Of a DNA stretch of 64,000 bases, positions 7,274 to 16,358 are shown in pieces; position 1 is the stretch's first letter; each line of letters opens with the position of its first letter. This DNA is from Hyphococcus formosus. Lineage in GTDB: Bacteria > Pseudomonadota > Alphaproteobacteria > Caulobacterales > Parvularculaceae. Below the pieces are notes generated by a model. It was not told where the DNA came from. It worked only from the letters and a program-made list of their open reading frames with translations, and did not search any database. A program made the translations under genes and the position numbers. The stretch covers positions 2,604,001 to 2,668,000 of the forward strand of contig NZ_CP157210.1 in the NCBI RefSeq assembly GCF_046736345.1. The letters are read 5' to 3'.

Positions 7274-9856
7274 TCAATTCGCGACGATATTTACAATCCG
7301 GCCCGGTACAACCACCACTTTGCGAATGGTCAGGCCATCAATATGGCGCTGAATGGTCTCATCCGACAAGGCCACTTGTTCCACAGTGTCTTTATCCGCA
7401 TCAGCCGCCACAGAAATTTCACCGCGCCGCTTGCCATTGACCTGAACACCAATGGTCAGCTCGTCTTGTGCCAATAGGTCTTGATCAGCCACCGGCCACG
7501 GCGCATCGCAAACAAGACCTTCATTTCCGAGATGGCTCCAACATTCCTCTGCGAGATGCGGAATGAACGGCGCAATCAGCCGGACCAGCGCAGATAGGGC
7601 TTCGGCTTTGGCCCAATCGCCTGCGCCTTTGTCGGCTTTTTTGAGGGCGTTCAGGAATTCGTAGACCCGTGCAATCGCTTTGTTGAAACGGAAATGCTCG
7701 ATGTCCTCGGTAATACCGGCAATGGCACCGTGGGTTGCTTGCCGCAATGGTTTATCCGCATCCGTCACATCTGGTTTGGTGAGATCGACATTGCGCGCAG
7801 CGTCGGCACCGGCAGATACCGTGTCCCAAATCCGGTTGATCAGGCGCCATGCCCCTTCGACACCGGAATCGGTCCATTCCACATCGCGCTCGGGCGGCGA
7901 GTCAGAAAGCATGAACCAGCGCGCGGCATCAGCACCATATTGCGCAGCAATGGCTTCTGGGGCCACGACGTTCTTTTTCGATTTCGACATCTTTTCGATC
8001 GGACCGATCTTCACCGGTGACCCATCATCAAGACGTCGCGCTTTGCCCTTCTCGACGACGACATCTTCGGGAAGCACCCATTCGCCGTTTTCGTCTTTGT
8101 AGGTTTCGTGGACGACCATGCCTTGGGTAAAGAGATTGGCAAATGGCTCATCGACAGAGGTGTAGCCCGCTTGCTTCATCATCCGCGAGAAATAGCGCGC
8201 ATAAAGAAGATGCAGGATCGCGTGTTCAATACCGCCGATATATTGATCTACGGGCAGCCAATAATCGGCCGTTGACGGATCAACCGGCTTATTTTCAGGC
8301 TGCGAGGCAAAGCGCGCAAAATACCACGAGCTATCAACAAAAGTATCGCACGTGTCCGTTTCCCGGCGGGCTTTCGCGCCACATTCAGGGCAATCCACAT
8401 GCTTCCATGTCGGGTGCCGATCAAGCGGATTTCCGGGTACTGAAAAATCGGCCTCTTCCGGCAATACAACCGGCAGATCTTTTTCCGGTACCGGCACGAT
8501 CCCGCATTTCTCACAATGGATCGCCGGTATCGGACAGCCCCAATAACGCTGCCGCGAGACGCCCCAATCGCGCAGGCGATATTGGGTTGTACCCTCGCCC
8601 AAACCCATGGCTTCGATTTTCTCGATTGCCATTGCGATGGCGTCGCTGCTCTCAAGCCCGTTCAGGAACTCAGAATTATAGATTTTGCCCGGACCCACAT
8701 AGGGTTCGTCGCCGATTTCGAATGTCGCCGGATCTGCGTCTGGCGGCAGGACCACCGGCGGCACAGGGAGGTCATATTTCCGTGCGAAATCGAGGTCGCG
8801 CTGGTCATGGGCCGGACAGCCGAAAACCGCGCCGGTGCCGTAGCCCATCAAAACGAAATTCGCCACATAGACCGGGAGCTTCCGATCATCGAATGGATGC
8901 GCCATTTCGAGGGGAAGTTTAAAACCGCGCTTCTCGGCTTTCTCGATGGCCTCTTCTGAGGTGCCGGTTTTCTGGCACTCAGTGATGAAATCCGAAAGAC
9001 CGTCGACTTTGTCCGTCATTTCTGCGGCCAAAGGGTGGTCTGGCGAAATCGCCACAAAGCTCGCGCCAAAAAGCGTATCCGGCCGGGTCGTGAAAACCTC
9101 GATACCGTTATCATGCCCGGATGGTGCATTAGTTCCGTCAGCGAAACGGAACTTCATCTTCAAGCCCTTTGACTTCCCGATCCAGTTTTTCTGCATCAGG
9201 CGGACATTTTCGGGCCAGCCGCTCAGGCGGCCATCATCAAGCGCGGCCAGCAGGTCGTCTGCCGCGTCGGTAATCTTGAAAAACCACTGCGAAAGGTTGC
9301 GCCGTTCGACGGTCGCGCCAGACCGCCAGCCCTTGCCGTCGATGACCTGTTCATTGGCCAAAACGGTTTGGTCCACCGGGTCCCAGTTGACCATGCTTTC
9401 TTTGCGATAGGCGAAACCGCGTTTCCAGAAATCAAGGAACATTCTTTGTTGATGGACATAATATCCCGGATCGCAGGTCGCGAATTCCCGGCTCCAATCA
9501 ATCGAAAGACCCATTTGCTGGAGCTGCCCACGCATGATCTCGATATTGCTGCGGGTCCATTTCGCGGGATGCGAGCCGGTTTGCATCGCTGCGTTTTCCG
9601 CTGGCATCCCAAATGCGTCCCATCCCATCGGATGCAGTACGTTAAATCCGCACGCTTTTTTATACCGGGCAATGACATCGCCCATCGCATAATTGCGCAC
9701 ATGCCCGATATGGATACGCCCTGACGGGTACGGGAACATTTCGAGCACGTAATATTTTTTATTGGTCGTCTTATCGCTGGTTTCGAACGATTTCGCGTCG
9801 GACCAGGCTTTTTGCCACTTTGGCTCGACCTCTTTGGGATTATAGCGGGACATCAA
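7274..9856 (-). CDS. leuS: Leucyl-tRNA synthetase
   Basis: This class I aminoacyl-tRNA synthetase charges tRNA-Leu. At 860 residues it has the expected length. The HIGH-type motif appears as PYPSGRIHIGHVRNYAMGD, the KMSKS loop as EKMSKSKKNV, and the editing-domain region as VFTTRPDTLFGASF. A zinc-binding-like cysteine set (CEKCG, CPECGAK) is also visible. It heads the leuS-lptE-holA operon. A perfect 10-bp hairpin lies at 9922-9945, between the upstream DUF3576 gene and leuS. Confidence 0.98.
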   Translation of the reverse strand: MMSRYNPKEVEPKWQKAWSDAKSFETSDKTTNKKYYVLEMFPYPSGRIHIGHVRNYAMGDVIARYKKACGFNVLHPMGWDAFGMPAENAAMQTGSHPAKWTRSNIEIMRGQLQQMGLSIDWSREFATCDPGYYVHQQRMFLDFWKRGFAYRKESMVNWDPVDQTVLANEQVIDGKGWRSGATVERRNLSQWFFKITDAADDLLAALDDGRLSGWPENVRLMQKNWIGKSKGLKMKFRFADGTNAPSGHDNGIEVFTTRPDTLFGASFVAISPDHPLAAEMTDKVDGLSDFITECQKTGTSEEAIEKAEKRGFKLPLEMAHPFDDRKLPVYVANFVLMGYGTGAVFGCPAHDQRDLDFARKYDLPVPPVVLPPDADPATFEIGDEPYVGPGKIYNSEFLNGLESSDAIAMAIEKIEAMGLGEGTTQYRLRDWGVSRQRYWGCPIPAIHCEKCGIVPVPEKDLPVVLPEEADFSVPGNPLDRHPTWKHVDCPECGAKARRETDTCDTFVDSSWYFARFASQPENKPVDPSTADYWLPVDQYIGGIEHAILHLLYARYFSRMMKQAGYTSVDEPFANLFTQGMVVHETYKDENGEWVLPEDVVVEKGKARRLDDGSPVKIGPIEKMSKSKKNVVAPEAIAAQYGADAARWFMLSDSPPERDVEWTDSGVEGAWRLINRIWDTVSAGADAARNVDLTKPDVTDADKPLRQATHGAIAGITEDIEHFRFNKAIARVYEFLNALKKADKGAGDWAKAEALSALVRLIAPFIPHLAEECWSHLGNEGLVCDAPWPVADQDLLAQDELTIGVQVNGKRRGEISVAADADKDTVEQVALSDETIQRHIDGLTIRKVVVVPGRIVNIVAN

Positions 9857-9921
9857 TCTGTCTTTCGAATTCTGAATTCATTACCCGCCTTTAGGCTGGG
9901 TCATGCGCAAATAGCAGCTTT

Positions 9922-9945
9922 CGAGCCTGTTGGGGAACAGGCTCG
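9922..9945 (-). terminator. Perfect 10-bp hairpin between the DUF3576 gene and leuS
   Basis: CGAGCCTGTT pairs with AACAGGCTCG around a GGGG loop. Read on the minus strand, it lies downstream of the DUF3576 gene and 66 bases before leuS. There is no clean U tract on that strand, so it may be a weak terminator or an RNA structure in the leuS leader. Confidence 0.4.
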
Positions 9946-9979
9946 GCCTTTGTTTGCTACATTTAAATTGTCGCTGTTG

Positions 9980-10447
9980 TTAGTCGTCGATGACGTTCAG
10001 GCGAAGCTGACGAGCGCGGGTCAGAATCGCATTCTCGATTTCCCGCGCCGTGGCTGGGTTCACGGTCGCATCATTCCACGCGCCGGCCTCGTCCCGTTCC
10101 TGACGGAAAACCGAAACCCGCAATGCGTCTGCCCGTAGGGCGCTGTCGAGAATGTAAACATTCGTCTTGAAGCGCTCATTCGGGATTTCCGGGTTCACAT
10201 ACCATTCGGTAATGATCAGGCCCGCAATCGGGTCGGCCGAAAATACAGGAAGAAAATCGAGCGTTTCGAGCGACGCTGCCCATAGATAGCGATTAACGGT
10301 CGTCGCTTGTGCACCGCGGCCAGATTTGTAATCCGCCAAAGTCGCATTGCGGTCTGCATCGGCGCGATTGCCACCACATGCAGCGAGGGCAGCGGCAGCC
10401 CCCGCCATAGCGAGAAGTTTGATAATATTGCGTTTTTCGGGCTTCAT
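9980..10447 (-). CDS. DUF3576 domain lipoprotein
   Basis: A 155-residue predicted lipoprotein. The chosen start (MKPEKRNIIKLL) gives a signal peptide ending in the lipobox ALAACGG. The body contains NRYLWAASLETLDFLPV and IITEWYVNPE followed by ERFKTNVYIL, which is the DUF3576 pattern found upstream of leuS in many alphaproteobacteria. The function is unknown; conservation beside lptE and leuS suggests an envelope role. An upstream in-frame ATG at 10570 would add 41 residues before the signal peptide and is not believed. Confidence 0.88.
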   Translation of the reverse strand: MKPEKRNIIKLLAMAGAAAALAACGGNRADADRNATLADYKSGRGAQATTVNRYLWAASLETLDFLPVFSADPIAGLIITEWYVNPEIPNERFKTNVYILDSALRADALRVSVFRQERDEAGAWNDATVNPATAREIENAILTRARQLRLNVIDD

Positions 10448-10660
10448 CGTGCGAAATCCTGTATCCTGGCCGATAATTAGACCATTTCCTGTAACCATAT
10501 CGCTGGAGGGCGGTCGGGCACTCCTTAACGAAGGCCGTGGCTTTGTTACCACAAACCGCCAATTACACAACGGGGAAACCTGCGCACTGCTTGAACCTGC
10601 CCTTTTGAGATGCGAATATATGGATTGGTCATAAAGTCAGAACTTTGTGCCGTTAACCAT

Positions 10661-10692
10661 TTTGAGAAAAATGCTCTGATAGCATTCTCAAA
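10661..10692. repeat. Inverted repeat upstream of the porin gene
   Basis: TTTGAGA (10661-10667) pairs with TCTCAAA (10686-10692), and inside it ATGCT (71-75) pairs with AGCAT (81-85) around a 5-base loop, with three bases bulged on one side. It lies in the 566-base gap between the divergent DUF3576 and porin genes. No U tract follows, so an operator or an RNA structure is more likely than a terminator. Confidence 0.4.
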
Positions 10693-10961
10693 GCAGGGTT
10701 TGATTTCGGGGTTGTTACCCGGAAATTGAACAACCACGGACCCGTCGCATTTTTGCAACGGCAACGGTGGAAAACTGTGCGGTTTAGCGGTCCGGGCTTT
10801 GGACTCCCCTTGGTTTGGGGTACAGGGGCGCTATGTCGGGAGGGTCCGGGCTTTTGTCCGGAATTGTTTGAGTAAGTTGTGGGGACTCGCTCAGGCATAA
10901 ATTGAGAGACGATGACGCGACCGCTGCCTGTAGGTCAGGTTGAGGTGAGTTTTGTAGAGGC

Positions 10962-10990
10962 GCGAAGGCAAGGATTTCCGGATCCTTCGC
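10962..10990 (+). promoter_or_regulatory. Hairpin in the porin 5' leader
   Basis: GCGAAGG at 10962-10968 pairs with CCTTCGC at 10984-10990. An alternative inner pairing is AAGGAT at 10970-10975 with ATCCTT at 10982-10987. The structure ends 24 bases before the chosen ATG and could affect mRNA stability or sRNA access. The rest of 10693-10961 contains a repeated GGTCCGGGCTTT sequence but no gene I can support. Confidence 0.3.
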
Positions 10991-11013
10991 AAATAGGGAC
11001 GGTAGTGAGACTG

Positions 11014-12231
11014 ATGACCAGTCTTCGGACAGCGATGTTAGGTGTTAGCGCTGCGGCTTTGACCGCTGGTGCCGCGCTTGCTGCTGACCCCGTCGAAATC
11101 GACGTCGAAGGCGAAGCGAGCGTTGCTGCTGGTCTTGTCGATGGCGATGCCAAAGCAGACGCCAACGTGGAAGTCTCGATCAAAGGGTCAACACTTTTAG
11201 ATAACGGTATCGAAGTCGGCGCGGTTGTTTCCGGTCGGCTTGATGGTGATCAGCCCCGCCAGATGTTTTCTGGCGGACGTTATTCAAGTCTCCTGAGCGG
11301 CGGCCCACGCGGTATCGCGCCGGACGAAAGTGATGCCTATCTACAGGGTGCTTATGCTTATGCGCGCGGCTCCTTCGGCCAGGTTATCGTTGGCCGGGAT
11401 CAGGGAGTAGCGCGGCTTCTTGGTGTAACGTCACCAACGATTTTCTCTTCGGTGAATGTCAATAATTGGCAGACTGACCTTTCAGGGCTCAATGACATTC
11501 ATACGCTAAACGATTTTACTGGTTACGCGACAAAGCTAACCTATATGCCGCCGGCGAATTTCCTTGGTGGTGTGCTTGGCGGGCTTCAACTTGGCGTTTC
11601 CTACTCACCGGTTTTGAGAAATTGCGGCGATTTATTATGCGCCCCGGAATCCGGATTTGTCGTTTCACCAGAGGGCATCATGCTCACGGAAACGAGCAAA
11701 TGGGATGATGCTATCGAAGCGGCCATGTACTACGAAAAAGGGATTGGTCTTGGCACTGATCGTTTGTTCGTTGGTGTGGGTGCAAGCTTTATTCACGCTG
11801 ATGAAGACACGCGGACATTGTCTTCGGTTTTTGGTGATTATGAAGCCTATTCCGTCGGTTTGAACCTCGCCTATCGCGGTATTACGCTTGGCGGGTCGAT
11901 CAAATCGACAAATGCCGGTCTCGCGACGTTTGGCGAAGACGGCTATCTCGCATTTGATGCGGGTGTGACCTACCGCACCGGTGAAGAAGCTGGTGATGTT
12001 GCTTTCATGATTGGCGTTGGTCAGTCAGAGGCAAATGTAATTGGTGCGAACCCGATCGACCCAACCTTATTCAGAGATACACGCAGCGCACAGGCTGGCG
12101 TGACCTATGTTCTCGGACGCGGCATATCTGTCGGCGCAGCCGCCCAATATGTCGAATCCAAGAAACCCGTGGCCGCAGGTGGACCCGAAGAAGCCACCAC
12201 GGTTGTGATCGAAAGTTCGATCAAATTCTAA
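11014..12231 (+). CDS. Outer-membrane porin (Gram-negative porin family)
   Basis: A 405-residue beta-barrel protein. From the ATG at 11014 a clear signal peptide (MTSLRTAMLG...TAGAALAADP) is followed by alternating hydrophobic strands and the porin-type segment DAYLQGAYAYARGSFGQVIV followed by GRDQG. The last residue is Phe (VIESSIKF), the usual outer-membrane insertion signal. An upstream in-frame ATG at 10912 would put 34 residues in front of the signal peptide and is rejected. Two Cys residues (CGDLLC) may form a loop disulphide. The gene stands alone with a long structured leader, as expected for an abundant, regulated porin. Confidence 0.9.
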   Translation: MTSLRTAMLGVSAAALTAGAALAADPVEIDVEGEASVAAGLVDGDAKADANVEVSIKGSTLLDNGIEVGAVVSGRLDGDQPRQMFSGGRYSSLLSGGPRGIAPDESDAYLQGAYAYARGSFGQVIVGRDQGVARLLGVTSPTIFSSVNVNNWQTDLSGLNDIHTLNDFTGYATKLTYMPPANFLGGVLGGLQLGVSYSPVLRNCGDLLCAPESGFVVSPEGIMLTETSKWDDAIEAAMYYEKGIGLGTDRLFVGVGASFIHADEDTRTLSSVFGDYEAYSVGLNLAYRGITLGGSIKSTNAGLATFGEDGYLAFDAGVTYRTGEEAGDVAFMIGVGQSEANVIGANPIDPTLFRDTRSAQAGVTYVLGRGISVGAAAQYVESKKPVAAGGPEEATTVVIESSIKF

Positions 12232-12267
12232 GAATTCTAAGCGCCTAAAGCTTAGAGGGGATATGAG

Positions 12268-12303
12268 ATGGGGCAGTTCTTTTTTAAGGGCTGCCCCATT
12301 TCG
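12268..12303 (+). terminator. Terminator after the porin gene
   Basis: ATGGGGCAG (12268-12276) pairs perfectly with CTGCCCCAT (12291-12299), followed by a short TTTC. The loop is 14 bases, T-rich, and could itself be the tract for the opposite strand. It sits 37 bases after the porin stop. Confidence 0.6.
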
Positions 12304-12355
12304 CATAATTGGGTTTCATGATAAGGCATTCCCTCGATACCGGGGAGAAATGTTC

Positions 12356-12703
12356 ATGTCACACACCAATAACCATATTGATTATGTCGAGTTTACTGCT
12401 GCTGATCTTGGTGCGGTAAAGGCATTTTATGAGAAAGCATTTGGTTGGGAATTTGAAATCTGGGGTGACGACTATGTCAGCTTTAAAAGTGCCGGCCTTG
12501 AAGGCGGATTTCTTCGCGCCGAAACACCCAGCGCCGCCGGTGCATTGATTATTCTTTATGCCGATGATTTAGAAAAGAGCGAGAAAAATGTTGTCGATGC
12601 TGGCGGTGAAATCATCGCGCATCATGAATTCCCCGGTGGCCGTCGGTTTCACTTTCGTGACCCCGGGGGAAATAGACTTGGGGTCTGGACGCTCGCCAGT
12701 TAA
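12356..12703 (+). CDS. VOC (glyoxalase/bleomycin-resistance fold) family protein
   Basis: A 115-residue single-domain vicinal oxygen chelate protein. It begins MSHTNNHIDYVEFTAADL, then FYEKAFGWEF, and ends in FRDPGGNRLGVW, the usual strand-helix pattern of the fold. VOC proteins of this size often lack a proven enzyme activity, so substrate and metal are unknown. The ATG at 12356 has GGGGAG 8 bases upstream, better placed than for the ATG at 12350. Its stop overlaps the convergent ThiE-like gene by four bases (TTAA). Confidence 0.88.
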   Translation: MSHTNNHIDYVEFTAADLGAVKAFYEKAFGWEFEIWGDDYVSFKSAGLEGGFLRAETPSAAGALIILYADDLEKSEKNVVDAGGEIIAHHEFPGGRRFHFRDPGGNRLGVWTLAS

Positions 12704-13329
12704 TCGCCCCAAAAAGCGCCTATGGCGGCTAAACCGACGACATTTCGGCCGGTCAACTGATTAGCATTTAACGCTGTGACGCCGCCCAGAGCGATAATCG
12801 GGATCGACGCATTCTCGGCGATGGTTTTGAAGCCGCTCGCGCCTAATACATTCCCATCGGGATGGCTGCGCGTTTCAAACGCGGGCGATAGGATCGCAAG
12901 ATCAGCGCCAATTTTTTCAGCTTCGGCAAGCTCCTCTTTGTTGTGGCATGATGCCGTCAACAAAAACCGTGCCGGCAAATCCGCTTTCGTCAGTGTACTC
13001 CACCGCGGTCGATGAACACCCGCAGCGTCAACGGCAATGGCAAGATCGGGGTTGCCCGCAATTAACAGGGAAATCCCACGGGCTTTGCATATGATCGATA
13101 ATCGCCGTGCCAATGCGGCGCGCTGCGGCAAATCGTAATCGCGCAAAATCACCGCAGCGCCTTTGGGCAAAATCCGGGCTATCAATTCGGGATGGGTGAC
13201 GCGCGCCTGATCGGTCATAAATACCAGTGAGAAAGGCGAGTTTCTGCCCGATTGATATTTGAGTGCAGTCGCTGCGGCTGCTAATTTTGCAGTCCGTAAG
13301 CGGAGCCCCTGATGACGATCGACGACCAA
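12700..13329 (-). CDS. ThiE-like (thiamine-phosphate synthase family) protein
   Basis: A TIM-barrel protein with the C-terminal thiamine-phosphate synthase pattern (LLTASCHNKEELAEAEKIGA, LAILSPAFETRSHP, then a run ending in PIIALGGVTALN). Family members begin before the FMTDQARVTHP segment, so the ATG at 13218 would remove the first strand. The best upstream start is a TTG at 13329, preceded at 5 bases by AGGAAGG; it gives 209 residues and overlaps the divergent yggS start by 18 bases. True ThiE activity is uncertain: alphaproteobacteria often carry a ThiE-like paralogue of unsettled role. Confidence 0.75.
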   Translation of the reverse strand: MVVDRHQGLRLRTAKLAAAATALKYQSGRNSPFSLVFMTDQARVTHPELIARILPKGAAVILRDYDLPQRAALARRLSIICKARGISLLIAGNPDLAIAVDAAGVHRPRWSTLTKADLPARFLLTASCHNKEELAEAEKIGADLAILSPAFETRSHPDGNVLGASGFKTIAENASIPIIALGGVTALNANQLTGRNVVGLAAIGAFWGD

Positions 13330-14016
13330 AATAACCTTCCTGACGATATCAATCCGGCCGAAAATCTCGCCGCAATCACCGAAGATATATCCGCAGCATT
13401 GCGCGAAGCCGGAAAAGAACAAAACCATGTTACCATTGTTGCAGTGTCAAAGCAGCATGAGGCGGCGCGGATTTTGCCGGTGCTCGAAACGGGGCACCGC
13501 GTCTTTGGCGAAAACCGCGTTCAGGAAGCACAGGCGAAGTGGTCGGCACTGATCGAAAAATATCCTGACACCGAGCTTCGTCTGATCGGGCCGCTTCAAA
13601 CAAATAAAGTCAAAGAAGCGGTGGCGCTGTTTGACGTTATCGAAAGCGTAGACCGAATAAAACTCGCAAAGGCGTTGGCAAAAGAATTCGAAAAACAAGA
13701 CAAACGGCTCAAGCTATTTGTCCAGGTCAATACTGGCGAGGAAGAACAAAAGTCCGGTATTGCCCCGAATGACGTTGTGACCTTCGTTGATGAATGTCGT
13801 GACCAGCTGGGGCTTACGATCGAGGGGCTGATGTGTATTCCGCCCGCCGCGGATGATCCGGCACCGCATTTTGCACTTCTAGCGAAACTGGCAAAAGACT
13901 GTGGCGTGTCAGCGCTATCAATGGGCATGAGCGGTGATTATTCGATTGCGGCGCAGCTAGGCGCTACCCATGTAAGGGTTGGAAGCGCAATATTTGGCCT
14001 ACGCCCTGCAAAATGA
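13312..14016 (+). CDS. YggS/PROSC family pyridoxal-phosphate homeostasis protein
   Basis: A 234-residue PLP-binding protein with an alanine-racemase-like N-terminal barrel. It is thought to buffer PLP rather than catalyse a reaction. The PLP lysine is K47 in VAVSKQ. FGENRVQEA, IGPLQTNK and SMGMSGDY followed by THVRVGSAIFG are all present. A GGAG lies 6 bases before the ATG. The gene is divergent from, and slightly overlaps, the ThiE-like gene. Confidence 0.93.
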   Translation: MTIDDQNNLPDDINPAENLAAITEDISAALREAGKEQNHVTIVAVSKQHEAARILPVLETGHRVFGENRVQEAQAKWSALIEKYPDTELRLIGPLQTNKVKEAVALFDVIESVDRIKLAKALAKEFEKQDKRLKLFVQVNTGEEEQKSGIAPNDVVTFVDECRDQLGLTIEGLMCIPPAADDPAPHFALLAKLAKDCGVSALSMGMSGDYSIAAQLGATHVRVGSAIFGLRPAK

Positions 14017-14146
14017 TGTAAGGTTTTGGATAAGGTCACAGGGCCGTAACAAAAAGTTGTCTCGTTGTGAATTTCATTTGGGGTCGGTTCAGGGGTATGA
14101 CCCGATCTCATGAAGCTGACTTATTAAGGGAAGAGGCTGGCAGAGC

Positions 14147-14836
14147 ATGAACCGTTCAAAGAAGATTTTGCTGGTAGATGACGACGAGTTGCTGCGTGAC
14201 GCGCTTGTCGATCAGTTTGGGGTTCACGATGAATTCGCACTCGAGCCGGTATTAACCGCAAGTGCTGCAATCGAACGAGCCAAAGAAGAAGCCCATATCG
14301 ACCTCGTTTTGCTCGATGTCGGGTTGCCCGATATGGATGGTCGCGAAGCCTGCCGCATTATGCGCAAGAACGGTTTTAAATCGCCGATCATCATGCTGAC
14401 CGGTGCCGATAGTGAAGCCGATACGATTTTAGGGCTCGATGCTGGTGCGAATGATTACGTCTCAAAGCCATTTAAGTTCGGTGTGTTGCTGGCCCGGGTA
14501 CGCGCCCATTTGCGTAGCCATGAACAAAGCGAAGATGCGGTATTCAAAGTCGGCCCTTACGAGTTTCGTCCGGCGGTGAAGATGCTCGTCACCGAAGACG
14601 ACAAGAAAATCCGGCTGACCGAAAAAGAAACATCAATCCTGAAATTCCTTTACCGTGCGGGTGGAAAACCAGTGACGCGGGATGTCTTGCTAGACGAGGT
14701 ATGGGGCTATAATTCTGGTGTGACGACACACACACTTGAAACCCATGTTTACCGCCTGCGTCAGAAGATCGAGCCTGATCCGTCAAATGCTTCTATTTTG
14801 CTGACAGAAAGCGGTGGATATCGTTTGTCTTTATAG
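14147..14836 (+). CDS. OmpR/PhoB-family response regulator
   Basis: A 229-residue two-domain regulator. The N-terminal receiver has the acidic DDDE cluster, the phospho-acceptor Asp in LVLLDVGLPDMDG, the Thr in IIMLTG and the Lys in YVSKPF. The C-terminal winged helix contains LTEKETSILKFL and THTLETHVYRLRQKIEPD. No cognate kinase is adjacent; CckA at 16359 is a hybrid kinase that usually works through ChpT and CtrA. The regulator is therefore an orphan here. Only 8 bases separate it from the arsC-like gene, so the two are probably cotranscribed. Confidence 0.92.
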   Translation: MNRSKKILLVDDDELLRDALVDQFGVHDEFALEPVLTASAAIERAKEEAHIDLVLLDVGLPDMDGREACRIMRKNGFKSPIIMLTGADSEADTILGLDAGANDYVSKPFKFGVLLARVRAHLRSHEQSEDAVFKVGPYEFRPAVKMLVTEDDKKIRLTEKETSILKFLYRAGGKPVTRDVLLDEVWGYNSGVTTHTLETHVYRLRQKIEPDPSNASILLTESGGYRLSL

Positions 14837-14844
14837 AGAGCAAA

Positions 14845-15192
14845 ATGACAGTAACGATTTATCATAATCCGCGTTGTTCGAAATCACGCCAGACATTAGA
14901 GTTGCTTGAGAAAAATGGCGTCACGCCAAAGGTCGTTCGTTACCTTGAAAATCCGCCAAGCAAGACGGAACTAAAATCAATCGTCAAAAGTCTCGGCGTT
15001 AAAAGCGCGCGCGAAGTTATGCGCGTCAAGGAAGCGCCGTATACAGATCTTGATTTGAAAAATGTAACCGCTGAGAGCGCCTTGATCGACGCCATGGTGG
15101 AAAACCCGATTTTAATTGAACGGCCTATCGTTGTTAATGGCGATAAAGCCGCTATCGGACGCCCGCCGGAATCAGTACTCGACATCCTTTAG
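14845..15192 (+). CDS. ArsC-family (glutaredoxin-type) arsenate reductase
   Basis: A 115-residue thioredoxin-fold protein of the ArsC/Spx/YfgD group. The active cysteine is in NPRCSKSRQTLELL, and RPIVV appears near the C-terminus with a Gly-Arg-Pro-Pro motif after it. Glutathione/glutaredoxin-coupled arsenate reduction is the family role. Without ars genes nearby a general redox role is equally possible. It follows the response regulator after 8 bases. Confidence 0.88.
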   Translation: MTVTIYHNPRCSKSRQTLELLEKNGVTPKVVRYLENPPSKTELKSIVKSLGVKSAREVMRVKEAPYTDLDLKNVTAESALIDAMVENPILIERPIVVNGDKAAIGRPPESVLDIL

Positions 15193-15206
15193 CGGGTGGC
15201 CGGGCT

Positions 15207-16133
15207 TCAGGCGGCAATCAGGGCTTCGATTTCGATCCGTTTTACCATTAGTGATCGATAGCCTTCCTCGATAAATTCGTCAGCGCGATCGAATGATGTC
15301 GGCATAGCGTCGCGCATATCGGGCTTGATCATGATTTCTGGCGCGTCGATCACCGCTTTCGCACGCGCCAATTGCATTTGGAAAATGTCTGCGGCGGCAT
15401 AGGCGGTTTCAAATAGATGGGGCTTGGCCCCTGCCCGAGCTTTGGCAAACTCAATCTGTTTCTCGATTGCGGCTTTTGTGTCTTCGATCAACTTGCTCAC
15501 TGCGCCGGTAACCGTGTCCGGTGCGGGTACGCCGGGCGGGATCACCGCCGGGACAGAGCTTGGCGGTGCATCGAAACGATCAAGAACTTTGGGCACGGCG
15601 TTTAGGTCAATCGCAATAACAATATCTGCGCCTAATTCCCGTGCGAGGGAAACCGGGACGGGGTTTGCCAATGCGCCATCGACCAGCCAGCGGTGGTTCA
15701 TATAGACCGAGTGAAACACAACCGGGATGGCGCTTGATGCGCGGGCCGCATCAATCACCGAACCCCGCAACATTTTGACTTCCTCACCGGTAGCAAGATC
15801 GGTGGCAACCGCGCCAAACTTAACCGGCAGGTCTTCGATATTCTTGTCGTAATCTCGAAATGCCTCAAAAGCCGGTGCGGTGTCGATGAAACCGCCCCGA
15901 TGGACCTTTAGTGAGAAGTGTTGAAGCGCGGACAATGACCCAAGCGATCTCGCCCATCTGCTGAACTCATCAAGCGCGCCGATTAGATGCGCGCCGCCAA
16001 CCAATGCGCCCACTGAACACCCGGCAATGACATCGGGTTTTGCACCGATTTCTTCCAGGGCGCGCAAAGCACCGATATGGGCCCAACCGCGTGCGGCACC
16101 GGAGCCAAGGACTAATCCGATTTTTTTTGACAT
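15207..16133 (-). CDS. Patatin-like phospholipase (RssA family)
   Basis: A 308-residue serine hydrolase-like protein. The oxyanion-hole motif is GSGAARGWAHIG, the nucleophile elbow is GCSVGA, and the catalytic-dyad Asp is in VDGALANPVPV. These match the RssA-type patatins of bacteria. No signal peptide is evident, so a cytoplasmic or peripheral-membrane lipid acyl hydrolase is likely. Its substrate is not known. It is convergent with the ArsC-like gene (14-base gap) and divergent from cckA. Confidence 0.9.
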   Translation of the reverse strand: MSKKIGLVLGSGAARGWAHIGALRALEEIGAKPDVIAGCSVGALVGGAHLIGALDEFSRWARSLGSLSALQHFSLKVHRGGFIDTAPAFEAFRDYDKNIEDLPVKFGAVATDLATGEEVKMLRGSVIDAARASSAIPVVFHSVYMNHRWLVDGALANPVPVSLARELGADIVIAIDLNAVPKVLDRFDAPPSSVPAVIPPGVPAPDTVTGAVSKLIEDTKAAIEKQIEFAKARAGAKPHLFETAYAAADIFQMQLARAKAVIDAPEIMIKPDMRDAMPTSFDRADEFIEEGYRSLMVKRIEIEALIAA

Positions 16134-16358
16134 GCGCCTCTCCGCTCTAGGATCTTCCCTTGGTCATCTCGCGGTGTGATATAATCATTGCGAGGCCACA
16201 TCATAACATGAACCATCGGTTAGGTTGTGTTTTCTGTCTGTGGAAAAGTGGCGCTTATTGTTGCCGGCCTAATCGCGGATGACGCCAGCGCCGAGGTGGC
16301 GTGGTCCACCGAACCGCGTCATAGTTAACGGTCGAATCACTCTTTTGGAGAACCCCCA

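Noticed and set aside
16230..16250. TGTGGAAAA near 16240 as a DnaA box
   Set aside because: A single imperfect copy without neighbours does not indicate an origin.
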